DNA of 64,000 bases, from positions 3,224,001-3,288,000 of the forward strand of contig NZ_CP013909.1 in the NCBI RefSeq assembly GCF_001507645.1. Direction: 5' to 3'. Shown piece after piece: positions 44,200 to 52,881 of this stretch. Numbering within the stretch: position 1 is the stretch's first letter; every line of letters begins with the position of its first letter. Below the pieces are notes generated by a model. That model ran no database searches. It saw only the letters and a list, made by a program, of their open reading frames with translations, and was not told the origin of the DNA. The stretch is from Hymenobacter sedentarius. GTDB lineage: Bacteria; Bacteroidota; Bacteroidia; Cytophagales; Hymenobacteraceae. The position numbers and the translations under genes were made by a program.

Positions 44200-44287
44200 C
44201 TGTCATCCTGAGCGGAGCGAAGGACCCTATCAAGTCAGAACAAGTCGTTCAAACATGATAAGGTCCTTCGCTCCACTCAGGATGACA
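44200..44287. repeat. dispersed inverted repeat, GTCATCCTGAGCG family, copy 5
   Basis: Arms of about 34 bp read CTGTCATCCTGAGCGGAGCG then AAGGACC, with a loop containing GAACAAGTCGTT...TGATAAGG. The loop matches those of the copies at 49761 and 62223, so the loop is part of the element. It sits between accB and accC inside an operon. Confidence 0.87.
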
Positions 44288-44297
44288 GGCGTATTAA

Positions 44298-44768
44298 CTA
44301 CTCAATCAAAAACAAAGGCTGGTCGTATTCCACCGGGGTAGCATTTTCTACCAGGGCTTTCACGATGCGGCCGCTTTCTTCGGCTTCGATTTCGTTGAAC
44401 AGCTTCATGGCTTCGATAATGCAGATAACCTGGCCTTTTTCCACCATGTCGCCTACTTGCACGAAGGCCGGAGCATCGGGGCCGCTGCTGCGATAGAACG
44501 TGCCAATCATGGGCGCTTTCAGGGCCTTGTGGTTAGCAGCGGGTGCTGCTTCTGCGGGTGCCGCAGCAGCCACCGGGGCAGGAGCCGGAGCCGCCACCTG
44601 AGCCGGAGCCGGGGCGTGGGTATGGGCCGGGGCAGCCATGCTCACTACTTGTTTGGTGTTGGGGTCACGCTGCACCGAAATCTTGAATTCCTCGGTTTCA
44701 ATGTTAACCTTATTGAGGCCTGATTTGGAGATAAAATCGAGCAGTTCCTGTATTTCTTTGGCTTTCAT
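44298..44768 (-). CDS. accB: acetyl-CoA carboxylase, biotin carboxyl carrier protein
   Basis: A 156-residue carrier. The N-terminal [18 protein letters not shown] region is followed by a Pro/Ala-rich thumb linker and the biotinyl domain with the biotinylated Lys in [10 protein letters not shown] near residue 120. The start at 44768 fits the family; an upstream ATG at 44813 ([12 protein letters not shown]) would add 15 polar residues and overlap efp by 20 bp, and is possible. Part of the efp-accB-accC operon. Confidence 0.93.
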   Translation of the reverse strand: MKAKEIQELLDFISKSGLNKVNIETEEFKISVQRDPNTKQVVSMAAPAHTHAPAPAQVAAPAPAPVAAAAPAEAAPAANHKALKAPMIGTFYRSSGPDAPAFVQVGDMVEKGQVICIIEAMKLFNEIEAEESGRIVKALVENATPVEYDQPLFLIE

Positions 44769-44793
44769 GGCAGCGTCCTTTTTGGGCGAATCC

Positions 44794-45357
44794 TTACTTG
44801 ACTCTTTCGACATAAGCGTAGTTGCGGGTGTCCACCCGAATTTTGGTGTCCTGGTCGATGAACAGCGGCACCTGGATGCGGGCGCCGGTTTCAACCGTGG
44901 CGGGCTTCAGGGTGTTGGTAGCCGTGTCGCCCTTCAGGCCGGGCTCGGTATACGTTACCATCAGCTCAACGGTAGTCGGCAATTCGGCGGTGAGGGGCTG
45001 TTCGGTTTCGGCGTGCATCAGGATGGTTACTTCCTGGCCTTCCTTCATCAGGTCGGCAAAGGGCACCATGGCGTCGGGCAGCACAATCTGCTCAAAGGTG
45101 CTGGTGTCCATGAAGGTGTAGCCGTAGTCGTCCTTATAGATGAACTGGTGGGGGCGCTGCTCTACGCGGGCCGTTTCCACTTTCACCCCGGCGTTGAAGG
45201 TGTTGTCGATAACGCGGCCGGTCTTGATGTTACGCAGCTTGGTCCGCACAAAGGCCGGGCCTTTGCCGGGCTTCACGTGCTGAAATTCGGTGATGACGTG
45301 CAGCTCGTTGTTGTAATTAAGAACGAGCCCGTTGCGGAAGTCGGCGGTACTTGCCAT
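44794..45357 (-). CDS. efp: elongation factor P
   Basis: A 187-residue translation factor that rescues ribosomes stalled at polyproline stretches. N-terminal KOW domain with PGKGPAF and the modified-Lys position K32, then two OB domains ([11 protein letters not shown] and IQVPLFI). The adjacent accB gene lies 25 bp downstream or overlaps it depending on the accB start. The efp-accB-accC order is conserved in the phylum. Confidence 0.96.
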   Translation of the reverse strand: MASTADFRNGLVLNYNNELHVITEFQHVKPGKGPAFVRTKLRNIKTGRVIDNTFNAGVKVETARVEQRPHQFIYKDDYGYTFMDTSTFEQIVLPDAMVPFADLMKEGQEVTILMHAETEQPLTAELPTTVELMVTYTEPGLKGDTATNTLKPATVETGARIQVPLFIDQDTKIRVDTRNYAYVERVK

Positions 45358-45453
45358 GGCTTTATAATCTATTAGCGTATAGCACGGGGCTAATAGCTGG
45401 TTTGGATGGGAAAGAAATGTAATTCAGCGCAAAGGATGCAAAGCTAACAGCTA

Positions 45454-46464
45454 TTAGCTTCTGGCTACCGCTGCGCCATCATACGCCCATTTGATATAGA
45501 TGGAGCCCCAGGTGAAGCCACCCCCGAAGGCGGCCAGCACCAGGTTGTCGCCGCGCTTGAGCTGGCTTTCGTAGTCGGCCAGGCACAGCGGAATGGTGGC
45601 GTTGGTGGTGTTGCCGTAGCGGTGAATGTTGAGCATCACTTTCTCGGGGCCCACACCCATGCGGTTGGCTGTGGCGTCGATGATGCGCTTGTTGGCCTGG
45701 TGCGGTACCAGCCAGGCCACGTCGTCCTTGCTGAGGTGGTTGCGCTCCATTACCTGGGCGGCCACGTCGGCCATGCTCTTCACGGCAAACTTGAACACCG
45801 TGGCGCCCTCTTGGTAAATGTAGTGCTCCTTGGCGTCCACGGTGGCGTGCGACGGGGGGCGGCGGCTGCCGCCGGCTTTCTGGTGCAGATAGGCCTCGCC
45901 GCTGCCGTCGGTGCGCAGCACGTGGTCGAGCAGGCCGTAGCCTTCGGAGTTGGGCTCCAGCAGTACCGCCGCGGCACCGTCGCCGAACAGGATGCAGTTG
46001 GCGCGGTCGGTGTAGTCCACAATGGACGACATTTTATCCGCACCCACCACAATCACCTTCTTGTAGGTGCCCGCTTGGATGAACTGGGCGCCCGTGGCTA
46101 GCGAAAACAGGAAGCTCGAGCAGGCCGCGTTCACGTCGTAGCTGAACGCCTTGGTGATGCCCACGCCATTGGAAATGATGTTGGCCGTAGCCGGAAACAG
46201 CACGTCGGGGGTAGTGGTGGCGCAAATCAGCAGGTCGATGTCCTCGGGGTTGGTGCCGGTTTTATCCAGCAATTGCTGCACCGCTTTGATGCCCATCACG
46301 GACGCGCCCTGGTTTTCACCCTTCAATATGCGGCGTTCCTTGATGCCGGTGCGGGACATAATCCACTCATCGGTGGTTTCCACCAGCTTTTCAAGCTCAG
46401 CATTGGTAAGCACATATTCGGGCACATAAGCGCCCACGCCGGTGATGGCAGCAGTAATCTTCAT
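45454..46464 (-). CDS. fabH: beta-ketoacyl-ACP synthase III
   Basis: A 336-residue enzyme condensing acetyl-CoA with malonyl-ACP to begin fatty-acid chains. The catalytic triad is visible as Cys in [11 protein letters not shown] (near 118), His in VPHQANKRI and Asn in [10 protein letters not shown]. The N-terminus [19 protein letters not shown] is typical. ATG at 46462-46464 lies 5 nt after a TACTTTTG box on the minus strand, so an internal, probably leaderless promoter drives this gene within the operon. Confidence 0.96.
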   Translation of the reverse strand: MKITAAITGVGAYVPEYVLTNAELEKLVETTDEWIMSRTGIKERRILKGENQGASVMGIKAVQQLLDKTGTNPEDIDLLICATTTPDVLFPATANIISNGVGITKAFSYDVNAACSSFLFSLATGAQFIQAGTYKKVIVVGADKMSSIVDYTDRANCILFGDGAAAVLLEPNSEGYGLLDHVLRTDGSGEAYLHQKAGGSRRPPSHATVDAKEHYIYQEGATVFKFAVKSMADVAAQVMERNHLSKDDVAWLVPHQANKRIIDATANRMGVGPEKVMLNIHRYGNTTNATIPLCLADYESQLKRGDNLVLAAFGGGFTWGSIYIKWAYDGAAVARS

Positions 46465-46469
46465 ATGGG

Positions 46470-46477
46470 CAAAAGTA
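46470..46477 (-). promoter_or_regulatory. -7 box TACTTTTG of fabH
   Basis: Perfect TAnnTTTG match on the minus strand, 5 nt before the fabH ATG. Confidence 0.65.
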
Positions 46478-46617
46478 GGCGTGGTAAGCGAAAAATGGGC
46501 ATCGCAACAGAAAAAAGCGCGACCATTTCGCGCTCGAGGTGCCGCCAAGGGGTGCCAGGGAGTTTTAAGAAAAAGCCGGCCGGGGCCAGCAGTTTCTCCC
46601 TTCGCTTAAAGCTGGAG

Positions 46618-47559
46618 TTATGACTTAAATGTAGCCTTTATTTGGTCGACAATGCCGGAATCCGCCATGTTGTAGCCCTGCACCAACATGTTGCAGATAG
46701 CCAGCGGCGTGCTCCGGCCGTGGCCGATGATGGCGTTGTCGTTGATGCCCAGGATGGGCGAGCCGCCCACGGCCTCGTAGTTGAACTTGTCGAAGAACGG
46801 GTCGTGAATCTGTTTCTTGTCCATCATCTCGTAGATGGACTCGGCCATTTTCAGCAAAATGTTGCCGGTGAATCCATCGCAGACCACCACGTCGGCCTTT
46901 TCGTTGAACATGTCGCGGCCTTCGATATTGCCCACGAAATGAATGTGCGGGTTGGCTTTCAGCAGCTGGTGGGCGGCCTGGGTGTTAGGGGTGCCCTTGC
47001 CTTCTTCTTCGCCCAGGTTTACCAGCCCAACTTTGGGCTCGGCAATGCCCAGCACGTACTGCGCATACAGGGAGCCCAGCTCACCAAACTGCTCGAGCAT
47101 TTCGGGTTTGCATTCGGCATTGGCGCCCACGTCGAGCAGGATGCCGAACTTGTCTTTGAGCTTGGGAACGAAGTTGGCAATGGCCGGGCGGATTACGCCG
47201 GGCACGGCCTTCACCGTGAACATGGCGCCGACGAGCATGGCACCCGTGTTGCCCGCCGAGCAAAATGCGTCGACCTCGCCCGCCAGCAGCAGCTTGTAGC
47301 CCACGGCAATGCTAGAGTCCTGCTTTTGTTGGAAAGCTTTGGCCGGGTGCTCGGCCATTTCGATAATCTGCGTCGCAGGCACGAATTCGAGGGCGGCACC
47401 GGCGGGGCCAGCTGCTTGGAGCAGCGGCCGCACGGCGTCTTCCTGACCAATGAGGACGATGGTGGCCCGGCCGGCGAGTTCTTCGGCGGCCAGCAGGGCA
47501 CCCGCCACGGCGGCTTGGGGAGCGAAATCGCCGCCCATTGCGTCGAGGGCTATTTTCAT
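46618..47559 (-). CDS. plsX: phosphate acyltransferase PlsX
   Basis: A 313-residue enzyme making acyl-phosphate from acyl-ACP for phospholipid synthesis. Family stretches: MKIALDAMGGDFAPQAAVAGAL at the start, SAGNTGAMLVGA near 95, GLVNLGEEEGKG and VVCDGFTGNILLK. Between rpmF and fabH, the standard order rpmF-plsX-fabH. Confidence 0.96.
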   Translation of the reverse strand: MKIALDAMGGDFAPQAAVAGALLAAEELAGRATIVLIGQEDAVRPLLQAAGPAGAALEFVPATQIIEMAEHPAKAFQQKQDSSIAVGYKLLLAGEVDAFCSAGNTGAMLVGAMFTVKAVPGVIRPAIANFVPKLKDKFGILLDVGANAECKPEMLEQFGELGSLYAQYVLGIAEPKVGLVNLGEEEGKGTPNTQAAHQLLKANPHIHFVGNIEGRDMFNEKADVVVCDGFTGNILLKMAESIYEMMDKKQIHDPFFDKFNYEAVGGSPILGINDNAIIGHGRSTPLAICNMLVQGYNMADSGIVDQIKATFKS

Positions 47560-47675
47560 GTAGGAGGTGTTTGGGGAGGTCAGGGAAAGGGGTAGTAACT
47601 ACAAGTCCGGCCCCGCTGGCTTAAAAAAGGAGCGAAGCCGGACCGTAAGGTACCGCGAAGTAACAACCTGACGCG

Positions 47676-47906
47676 TTATTCGTCGTCGCCGGTGGTATCG
47701 GCAGCGGGAGCAGAACTCACCTTCGAGTAGTTTTTGATGGCCAGCTGGCCGTTGTGGTACAGGTCGCCGTCTACTACATAGGCCTTGTGGCGCAGGTGCA
47801 GCTCGCCCGTGTTGGGGCACAAGGTAACGGCCTTCGGAGTAAGCTTGTAGTGCGTACGACGCTTATCGCGAACGGAGGAAGAGGTGCGGCGCTTAGGATG
47901 AGCCAT
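47676..47906 (-). CDS. rpmF: 50S ribosomal protein L32
   Basis: A 76-residue ribosomal protein beginning MAHPKRRTSSSVRDKRRTHYKL. It has only one Cys (CPNTGE) where zinc-ribbon forms have four, so it is the zinc-independent type normal for this phylum. The last 15 residues (KVSSAPAADTTGDDE) are an acidic extension beyond the usual L32 end. Followed by plsX. Confidence 0.93.
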   Translation of the reverse strand: MAHPKRRTSSSVRDKRRTHYKLTPKAVTLCPNTGELHLRHKAYVVDGDLYHNGQLAIKNYSKVSSAPAADTTGDDE

Positions 47907-47907
47907 G

Positions 47908-47950
47908 GGAAATTATGTATTATGAGTTTTGAATTATGAGTTGGGAGTGG
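47908..47950. repeat. single heptamer array upstream of rpmF
   Basis: Consecutive degenerate 7-bp words ATTATGT, ATTATGA, GTTTTGA, ATTATGA, GTTGGGA abut the rpmF start codon on the minus strand. Unlike the others no inverse arm is visible nearby. Confidence 0.65.
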
Positions 47951-47976
47951 TTGGAGCGACTCGCGGCGCTGACGGG

Positions 47977-48510
47977 TTAGTTCAGGTTGCGCAGGGCGGC
48001 CCAACGCGGGTCGGCCGGCTCGTCGTCATCGGGCGCATCATCGGCAGGACGGGTGCTGAAGATGAGCTTGGTGGGAGCGTCGGGGTTGTCGTCGGCTTCG
48101 TCCTGGAAGCGCGGGTGCAGCTTCTTCATGGGCAGCGCCAGGCCGATGTAGTCGTACAGGTGCTGGGCCAGGGGCAAAGCCTGGGTTTCAGGCGTGATTT
48201 GCAGCACGTTGTCGTCCAGCTCCTTGTTCTCATCGCCGAAGCGCACCAAGAGCTGCTCTTCAATGTCCAGCGGCTGGTCGAACTCGTCGAGGCTGCGGTC
48301 ACAGGTCAGGCGCACGGTGCCGGTGATGTGAAAATTCAGGGTGAGGAGCCGCTCGGTTTTGATTAGCTCAACGTCGGCGTGCAGGTTGCCTTGCTCCACC
48401 AGGGGCTGGTCGAATAAGGCGAAAAAGTCGGGACCCAACTCGAATTCAAAATGGTGCGTTTTCAGCGCCAGCTTGGCAAGATTGAGGTCGTATTGGCTTT
48501 CTTTTTTCAC
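47977..48510 (-). CDS. DUF177 (YceD) family protein
   Basis: A 177-residue protein of the YceD/DUF177 family, which lies next to rpmF in most bacteria and has a role in 23S rRNA or ribosome biogenesis in some species. The region YDLNLAKLALKTHHFEFELG and the acidic C-terminus (DDAPDDDEPADPRW) are visible; the Cys in LTCDRSLDEF is the family's conserved one. The start is the GTG at 48510; an open frame continues 8 codons to a TTG, but that TTG is part of the promoter box. Confidence 0.86.
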   Translation of the reverse strand: MKKESQYDLNLAKLALKTHHFEFELGPDFFALFDQPLVEQGNLHADVELIKTERLLTLNFHITGTVRLTCDRSLDEFDQPLDIEEQLLVRFGDENKELDDNVLQITPETQALPLAQHLYDYIGLALPMKKLHPRFQDEADDNPDAPTKLIFSTRPADDAPDDDEPADPRWAALRNLN

Positions 48511-48531
48511 GGTCGGCTTGATAGCAGGGGG

Positions 48532-48539
48532 CAAAAGTA
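48532..48539 (-). promoter_or_regulatory. -7 box TACTTTTG of the DUF177-rpmF operon
   Basis: Perfect TAnnTTTG match on the minus strand, 21 nt before the GTG start at 48510. Confidence 0.6.
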
Positions 48540-48701
48540 GTGAAATTCCGGCTTTTTGCCAAAAGATAAGCCCAACTTTCTTAGCGTTTTCAGTCAGCTA
48601 CCGCTGGTGTTTACGCTGATGGTCAGCTCTTCTCTGGCAAAATGTGCAGCTCACTATACGTGGCCCACTTTTTATTGATGCCCCAGATTAGCCCGCTTCC
48701 G

Positions 48702-49733
48702 CTAGCGCGCCGAGCGAGGCTGGGCATCTTCCCAGCGCTGCCGCCACACCTCGCAGGCGAGGTAAACCGCTGCCCGGAACGACGCTTCGCTGGCCTTGAA
48801 CTGCCCCGCCAGGCCGTACGCCGTGCCGTGGTCGGGCGAAGTGCGCACCACCGGCAGACCCGCCGTGAAGTTCACTCCGCGCTCAAATGCCATCAGCTTG
48901 AAAGGAATCAGGCCCTGGTCGTGGTAGAGTGCCAGCGTGGCGTCGAACTGCCGGAATTGCTGGGTGCCGAAGTAGCCATCGGCCGGGAAGGGGCCAAAGA
49001 CCAGGTGGCCTTCCTGGGCAAACTGCTGGATAACGGGCGTCACGGTATCGGCTTCTTCGCTGCCCAGCAGGCCGTTTTCGCCAGCGTGGGGGTTCAGGCC
49101 CAGCACCGCGATGCGCGGCTTGAGAATGCCGAAGTCTTGCGTGAGCGACTTGAGCAGCAAGGTGATTTTGGTGCGCAACAGCTCCGCAGTGAGGCGCCCG
49201 GGCACATCCTTGAGCGGGATATGACCCGTGACAGTAGCAATGCGCAGTCCACCTTCGTCCACGAGGAACATCAGGCTCTCCGGTGCTCCGAAAAACGTGG
49301 TGAGGAACTCGGTGTGGCCGGGGTAGCGGAACTCATCGGACTGGGTGTTGTCCTTGCTGATAGGCGCCGTAACGAGGGCATCGAGCTTGCCGGCTTTAAG
49401 GTCGCGGCTGGCGGCAAGCAAACTTTCGCGGGCGGCTTGGCCGGTGGCAGGTGAGGGCTTGCCGGGGGCGAGAACAAAGTCCTCATCCCAGCAGGTCACG
49501 GCGTTGAGCCGGCCGGGGGCAATATCGGCCGCGTCGCGCAGCTGCCGGAACGTGAGGTGTTCTGCGTCGGGGTCAACCGGGAAATCGTCAAACAGCGCGG
49601 TGGCCGTGCCATAAATGACCGGGGTGCAAATCTTGAGCAGCCGCTCGTCGAGCAGCGTTTTATAAATAACCTCGGGGCCGATGCCGGCAAGGTCGCCGAC
49701 CGAAAAGCCTAAGCGGGGAAGGGAGGGGGGCAT
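48702..49733 (-). CDS. pdxA: 4-hydroxythreonine-4-phosphate dehydrogenase
   Basis: A 343-residue enzyme of pyridoxal phosphate synthesis oxidising 4-hydroxythreonine-4-phosphate. Metal-binding and family stretches: FSVGDLAGIGPEVIYKTL at the N-terminus, APISKDN, YPGHTEFLTTFFG, LNPHAGENGLLG and YHDQGLIPFKL near 265. Located upstream of the DUF177-rpmF-plsX-fabH genes with a 190-bp gap. Confidence 0.95.
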   Translation of the reverse strand: MPPSLPRLGFSVGDLAGIGPEVIYKTLLDERLLKICTPVIYGTATALFDDFPVDPDAEHLTFRQLRDAADIAPGRLNAVTCWDEDFVLAPGKPSPATGQAARESLLAASRDLKAGKLDALVTAPISKDNTQSDEFRYPGHTEFLTTFFGAPESLMFLVDEGGLRIATVTGHIPLKDVPGRLTAELLRTKITLLLKSLTQDFGILKPRIAVLGLNPHAGENGLLGSEEADTVTPVIQQFAQEGHLVFGPFPADGYFGTQQFRQFDATLALYHDQGLIPFKLMAFERGVNFTAGLPVVRTSPDHGTAYGLAGQFKASEASFRAAVYLACEVWRQRWEDAQPRSAR

Positions 49734-49930
49734 TGTACTAATCTAGAACGTCAGGCAAAAAGAACGTCATGCTGAGCTTGTCGAAGCATCTCTGCCGCTT
49801 CTACTGTCATCCTGAGCAGCGCGAAGGACCTTCTCACGGCTGAACAAATCGTCCGGACGTGATAAGATGCTTCCTTCGTCAGCATGACAGACGGCGCGAG
49901 CGAGATGATTCGACAAGCTCAGCATGCCAC
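49734..49930. repeat. nested pair of dispersed hairpins, copy 6
   Basis: The outer arms (GAACGTCATGCTGAGCTTGTCGAA type, from 49761 and ending at 49928) enclose a second hairpin of the CTGTCATCCTGAGC type (about 49808-49889). The inner loop has GAACAAATCGT...CGTGATAAGATG, matching copies at 44200 and 62223. After the inner hairpin comes GACAGACGGCGCGAGCGAGATGA, also found after copy 7. One element appears to have inserted into another. No gene is present here. Confidence 0.83.
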
Positions 49931-51391
49931 CTACTTAGTCAATTGATTGGTCAAGAACTGGTACAGCAAACGCACGCCGGTACCGGTGCCGCCCTTGCCA
50001 CGGTAGCTCTCGGCTGCGGTTAGGAAGGCCGGTCCGGCGATGTCGAGATGCAACCAAGGGTAAGCCTCGGCAAAGCGCTCCAGGAACTTGGCGGCGGAGA
50101 TTTGGCCGGCCTCGCCCTTGCCCAAGTTGCTGAGGTCGGCAATGTCGGACTTGATGTGGTCGGCGTACTCGTCCCACAGCGGAAACTCCACCAGGCGCTC
50201 GTGCACGCGGTAGCCGGCAGCGGTAAGTTCCTGCTTGGTGTTGGCATCGGCGGTGCCCATCACGGCGGAGGCTTCGGTGCCCAGGGCGCGTACGGCGGCG
50301 CCGGTGAGGGTGGCCAGGTCGATGACCAGCTCCGGGTCGTATTTCTTGGCGAAGCTCAAGGCGTCGGCGAGGAGCAGGCGGCCTTCGGCGTCGGTGTTTT
50401 TTACTTCAACGGTGAGGCCGCTGTGCATGGTGATGACGTCGCCGGGGGCGTAGGCCAGGCCGCCGGGGCGGTTGTCGGTGGCGGGCACCAGGCCGATGAC
50501 GTGCAGGGGGACGTTGTTTTTGGCCAAGGCGTAGAGTGTGCCGGCTACGGCCGCGCCGCCGGCCATGTCGCACTTCATCATATCCATGCTGTTGGGCGTA
50601 GGCTTGAGGCTGAGGCCACCGGTGTCGAATACGACGCCCTTGCCCACCAGCACGTAGGGCTTGGCGTTTTGGGCGCCGGCGGGCTTCCACTCCAGGATGC
50701 TGAAGGTGGGCGGCTCGGGCGAGCCCAGGTTAACGGCCAGCAGGCCGCCCATGCGCAGGGCTTCGATTTTGGGGAGGTCGAGGATGTCGGTGGTGTAGCC
50801 GGCTTCGTCGCCAGCGGTGGCGATGCTCTCGGCGAGCTGGAGGGCATTGAGCTTGTTAAGCGGCGCATTGACCAGGTTGCGGGCCAGGAACACGCCTTGC
50901 AGCAGGCCGTCAAGGGCGGCTACTTCCTCGGGAGTGGCGGCGTCGCCCACAATGGAAACAGTGGTGAGGCTAGCGGACTTGCGCGATTTGGCGTCGGTTT
51001 TGTAGCCTTCAAACTGGTAAGCGGTGAGGGCCAGGCCTTCGGCCAATAGCAGGGCCGCGTCGGGCGTGTCGCTTAGGTTGTGAATGAACAGCTCGGCTAC
51101 TTTTTCCTTTTTGAGCAGGGCGTGCAGGGCGTGGCCGCTGCGGCGCAGGGCCTCGGCTATCTGCTCGGGCGTGGGCTTCTTGGCCAGCACCACGAAGTAG
51201 TGGTGATGGCTGAAGTGGTTGAGGTGAACGAGCTTCTGGTCGTCGGCGAGGGCCGCGGTCACGTACTGCTGGGCTTGGGCCGAAAGGTCGCCAGCGGCGG
51301 CAGCAGGCAGGGCTTCGGTGCCGTGCGACAGGATGAATACCTGCGAAGATTGGGCCGGCGCGGCGGCCACGTGGGCAAGGGCTAGGGACAT
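49931..51391 (-). CDS. pepA: leucyl aminopeptidase, M17 family
   Basis: A 486-residue cytosolic metalloaminopeptidase. The N-terminal macro-like domain (about 1-165) is followed by the catalytic domain with metal ligands in VGKGVVFDTGGLSLKP, KCDMAGGAAV and the signature NTDAEGRLLLADAL. Two zinc or manganese ions are expected. Flanked by the nested repeat downstream. Confidence 0.94.
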   Translation of the reverse strand: MSLALAHVAAAPAQSSQVFILSHGTEALPAAAAGDLSAQAQQYVTAALADDQKLVHLNHFSHHHYFVVLAKKPTPEQIAEALRRSGHALHALLKKEKVAELFIHNLSDTPDAALLLAEGLALTAYQFEGYKTDAKSRKSASLTTVSIVGDAATPEEVAALDGLLQGVFLARNLVNAPLNKLNALQLAESIATAGDEAGYTTDILDLPKIEALRMGGLLAVNLGSPEPPTFSILEWKPAGAQNAKPYVLVGKGVVFDTGGLSLKPTPNSMDMMKCDMAGGAAVAGTLYALAKNNVPLHVIGLVPATDNRPGGLAYAPGDVITMHSGLTVEVKNTDAEGRLLLADALSFAKKYDPELVIDLATLTGAAVRALGTEASAVMGTADANTKQELTAAGYRVHERLVEFPLWDEYADHIKSDIADLSNLGKGEAGQISAAKFLERFAEAYPWLHLDIAGPAFLTAAESYRGKGGTGTGVRLLYQFLTNQLTK

Positions 51392-51607
51392 GAGCGGGAG
51401 TGAAGGCCGTAGATTTGAGGCCGCAAGGTACTGTTTAGGTGGCGAGGTTTTGACAGAACGGTTAGCAACGTGCTGCCGAGCTTGCCGCAGCAGCCTTGCG
51501 GTCTCGCTTAACAGCTGTGGTTCCCTGCATAGTAGCGCTGTCGGGCCGTTGCCTTCGGCCTAGCCTGGGCGGCCAGACGTATTGTTTCTTTATCAAATAG
51601 CTCCATC
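51392..51607. other. intergenic region between pepA and rsmA
   Basis: About 215 bp with no supported gene. A 32-codon minus-strand frame (51508-51605, start MELFDKETIRLAAQ) has protein-like composition but no recognisable family. No perfect TAnnTTTG box found. Confidence 0.4.
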
Positions 51608-52441
51608 GTGAATACCGTTCGCCCCAAAAAACACCTCGGCCAACACTTTCTGGCCGACCCCAACATTGCGCGCCGCATCGTGGGCGCCCTGCAGCTGCCC
51701 GATGGCGTGGGGCAGGTGCTCGAAATTGGGCCCGGTATGGGGGTGCTCACGCAGTACCTGCTGGAAAACCCGACCTACCAAACCAGCGTGGTGGAAATCG
51801 ATACCGAGTCGGTGGCCTACTTGAAAGCCCACTACCCGGCCTTGGCCGACCGCATCTACGCCACCGACTTCCTGCGGCAGGACTTGGGCACGATGTTCCC
51901 CGGCCAGCCGCTGGCCATCATCGGAAACTTCCCCTACAACATCAGCAGCCAGATATTTTTCCAGGTGCTGGCCAACCGGCAGCAGGTGCGCGAAGTGGTG
52001 GGCATGATTCAGAAGGAAGTAGCCCAACGCCTGGCCGAGCCGCCCGGCTCGAAAACCTACGGCATCCTGAGCGTTCTTTTGCAAGCCTATTATAAAATCG
52101 AGTACCTGTTTACCGTGCCGCCGCACGTGTTTGTGCCGCCGCCCAAAGTGGAGTCGGCCGTGGTGCGCCTCACGCGCAACGAAACCGAGCAGCTCGACTG
52201 CGACGAGAAGCTGTTTTTCCGGGTGGTGAAGCAAGCATTTCAAACGCGGCGCAAGACCCTGCGCAATGCGCTAAAGCCCTTCGGCCTACCACCGGAGGCT
52301 ACCACCGATGCAATTTTCGAGAAGCGGGCCGAGCAGTTGGGCGTGGCTGAGTTTGTTGGGCTGACTCAGCGCATTGGGCAGCACAATGCGGGCTTGAGTG
52401 CCGCCCTGCCCGATTTGGACTCAAATGATTTTGTGGAATAA
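51608..52441 (+). CDS. rsmA: 16S rRNA (adenine(1518)-N6/adenine(1519)-N6)-dimethyltransferase
   Basis: A 277-residue methyltransferase (KsgA) dimethylating two adjacent adenines near the 3' end of 16S rRNA during 30S maturation. The N-terminus VRPKKHLGQHFLADPNIARRIV, SAM site LEIGPGMGVLTQYLL and catalytic NFPYNIS near residue 115 are clear. The start is GTG (51608). The next gene is an AT-richer small lipoprotein gene on the same strand. Confidence 0.96.
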   Translation: MNTVRPKKHLGQHFLADPNIARRIVGALQLPDGVGQVLEIGPGMGVLTQYLLENPTYQTSVVEIDTESVAYLKAHYPALADRIYATDFLRQDLGTMFPGQPLAIIGNFPYNISSQIFFQVLANRQQVREVVGMIQKEVAQRLAEPPGSKTYGILSVLLQAYYKIEYLFTVPPHVFVPPPKVESAVVRLTRNETEQLDCDEKLFFRVVKQAFQTRRKTLRNALKPFGLPPEATTDAIFEKRAEQLGVAEFVGLTQRIGQHNAGLSAALPDLDSNDFVE

Positions 52442-52461
52442 TTCCACTAAATGCTTTTGAA

Positions 52462-52881
52462 ATGAAGCTTTATAGGGTTCTGATTCTGTTACTCCCGCTA
52501 CTCATGCTTTCAGGTTGTTTTTGGGGCGATGAATACGAGACCAAGCACTTAGTAGGACATTATTATCTGGATGAGACAGAGCCTGATTCCGGTGCTTGGT
52601 ATTTGCATTTTGACGATGAAGAATTTGGCTTAGCTGATGCGCTTTTCAATTGTCCGGTAGTTGATGCAGGATTTAATGATAAATGCATCATTAAGAGGGC
52701 CGTTTGTACCACGCCTCAATTCTACATCGCCCGCATGACTGGTACAGCTGACCGTGAGGTAGCACGAAGAAACATTCTCGGTCCGCTGACTAAAATAGAG
52801 TTTAACGAAGCGCTACATAAACTGTGTGGAAACGCAATTCCACGGTTTGATTCGAATTTGACAAAAGCTAGCAAATGGTGA
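52462..52881 (+). CDS. small lipoprotein of unknown function, AT-richer than its neighbours
   Basis: A 139-residue lipoprotein: MKLYRVLILLLPLLMLSGC gives a lipobox with acylated Cys19. The mature part begins FWGDEYETKHLVGHYYLDETE and has two further Cys pairs (CPVVD, CIIKRAVC). Its codon use (GAA, TTT, GAT, AAA) is visibly more AT-rich than the flanking genes, suggesting recent acquisition. The last 7 bp overlap the next gene. No family recognised. Confidence 0.7.
   Translation: MKLYRVLILLLPLLMLSGCFWGDEYETKHLVGHYYLDETEPDSGAWYLHFDDEEFGLADALFNCPVVDAGFNDKCIIKRAVCTTPQFYIARMTGTADREVARRNILGPLTKIEFNEALHKLCGNAIPRFDSNLTKASKW

Noticed and set aside
47676..47906. L32 as a degraded protein because it lacks three of the four zinc cysteines
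   Set aside because: Zinc-independent L32 is the normal form in this phylum and the rest of the protein is intact.
51508..51605. 32-codon minus-strand frame near rsmA as a gene
   Set aside because: Protein-like composition but no homology recognised and no promoter box.
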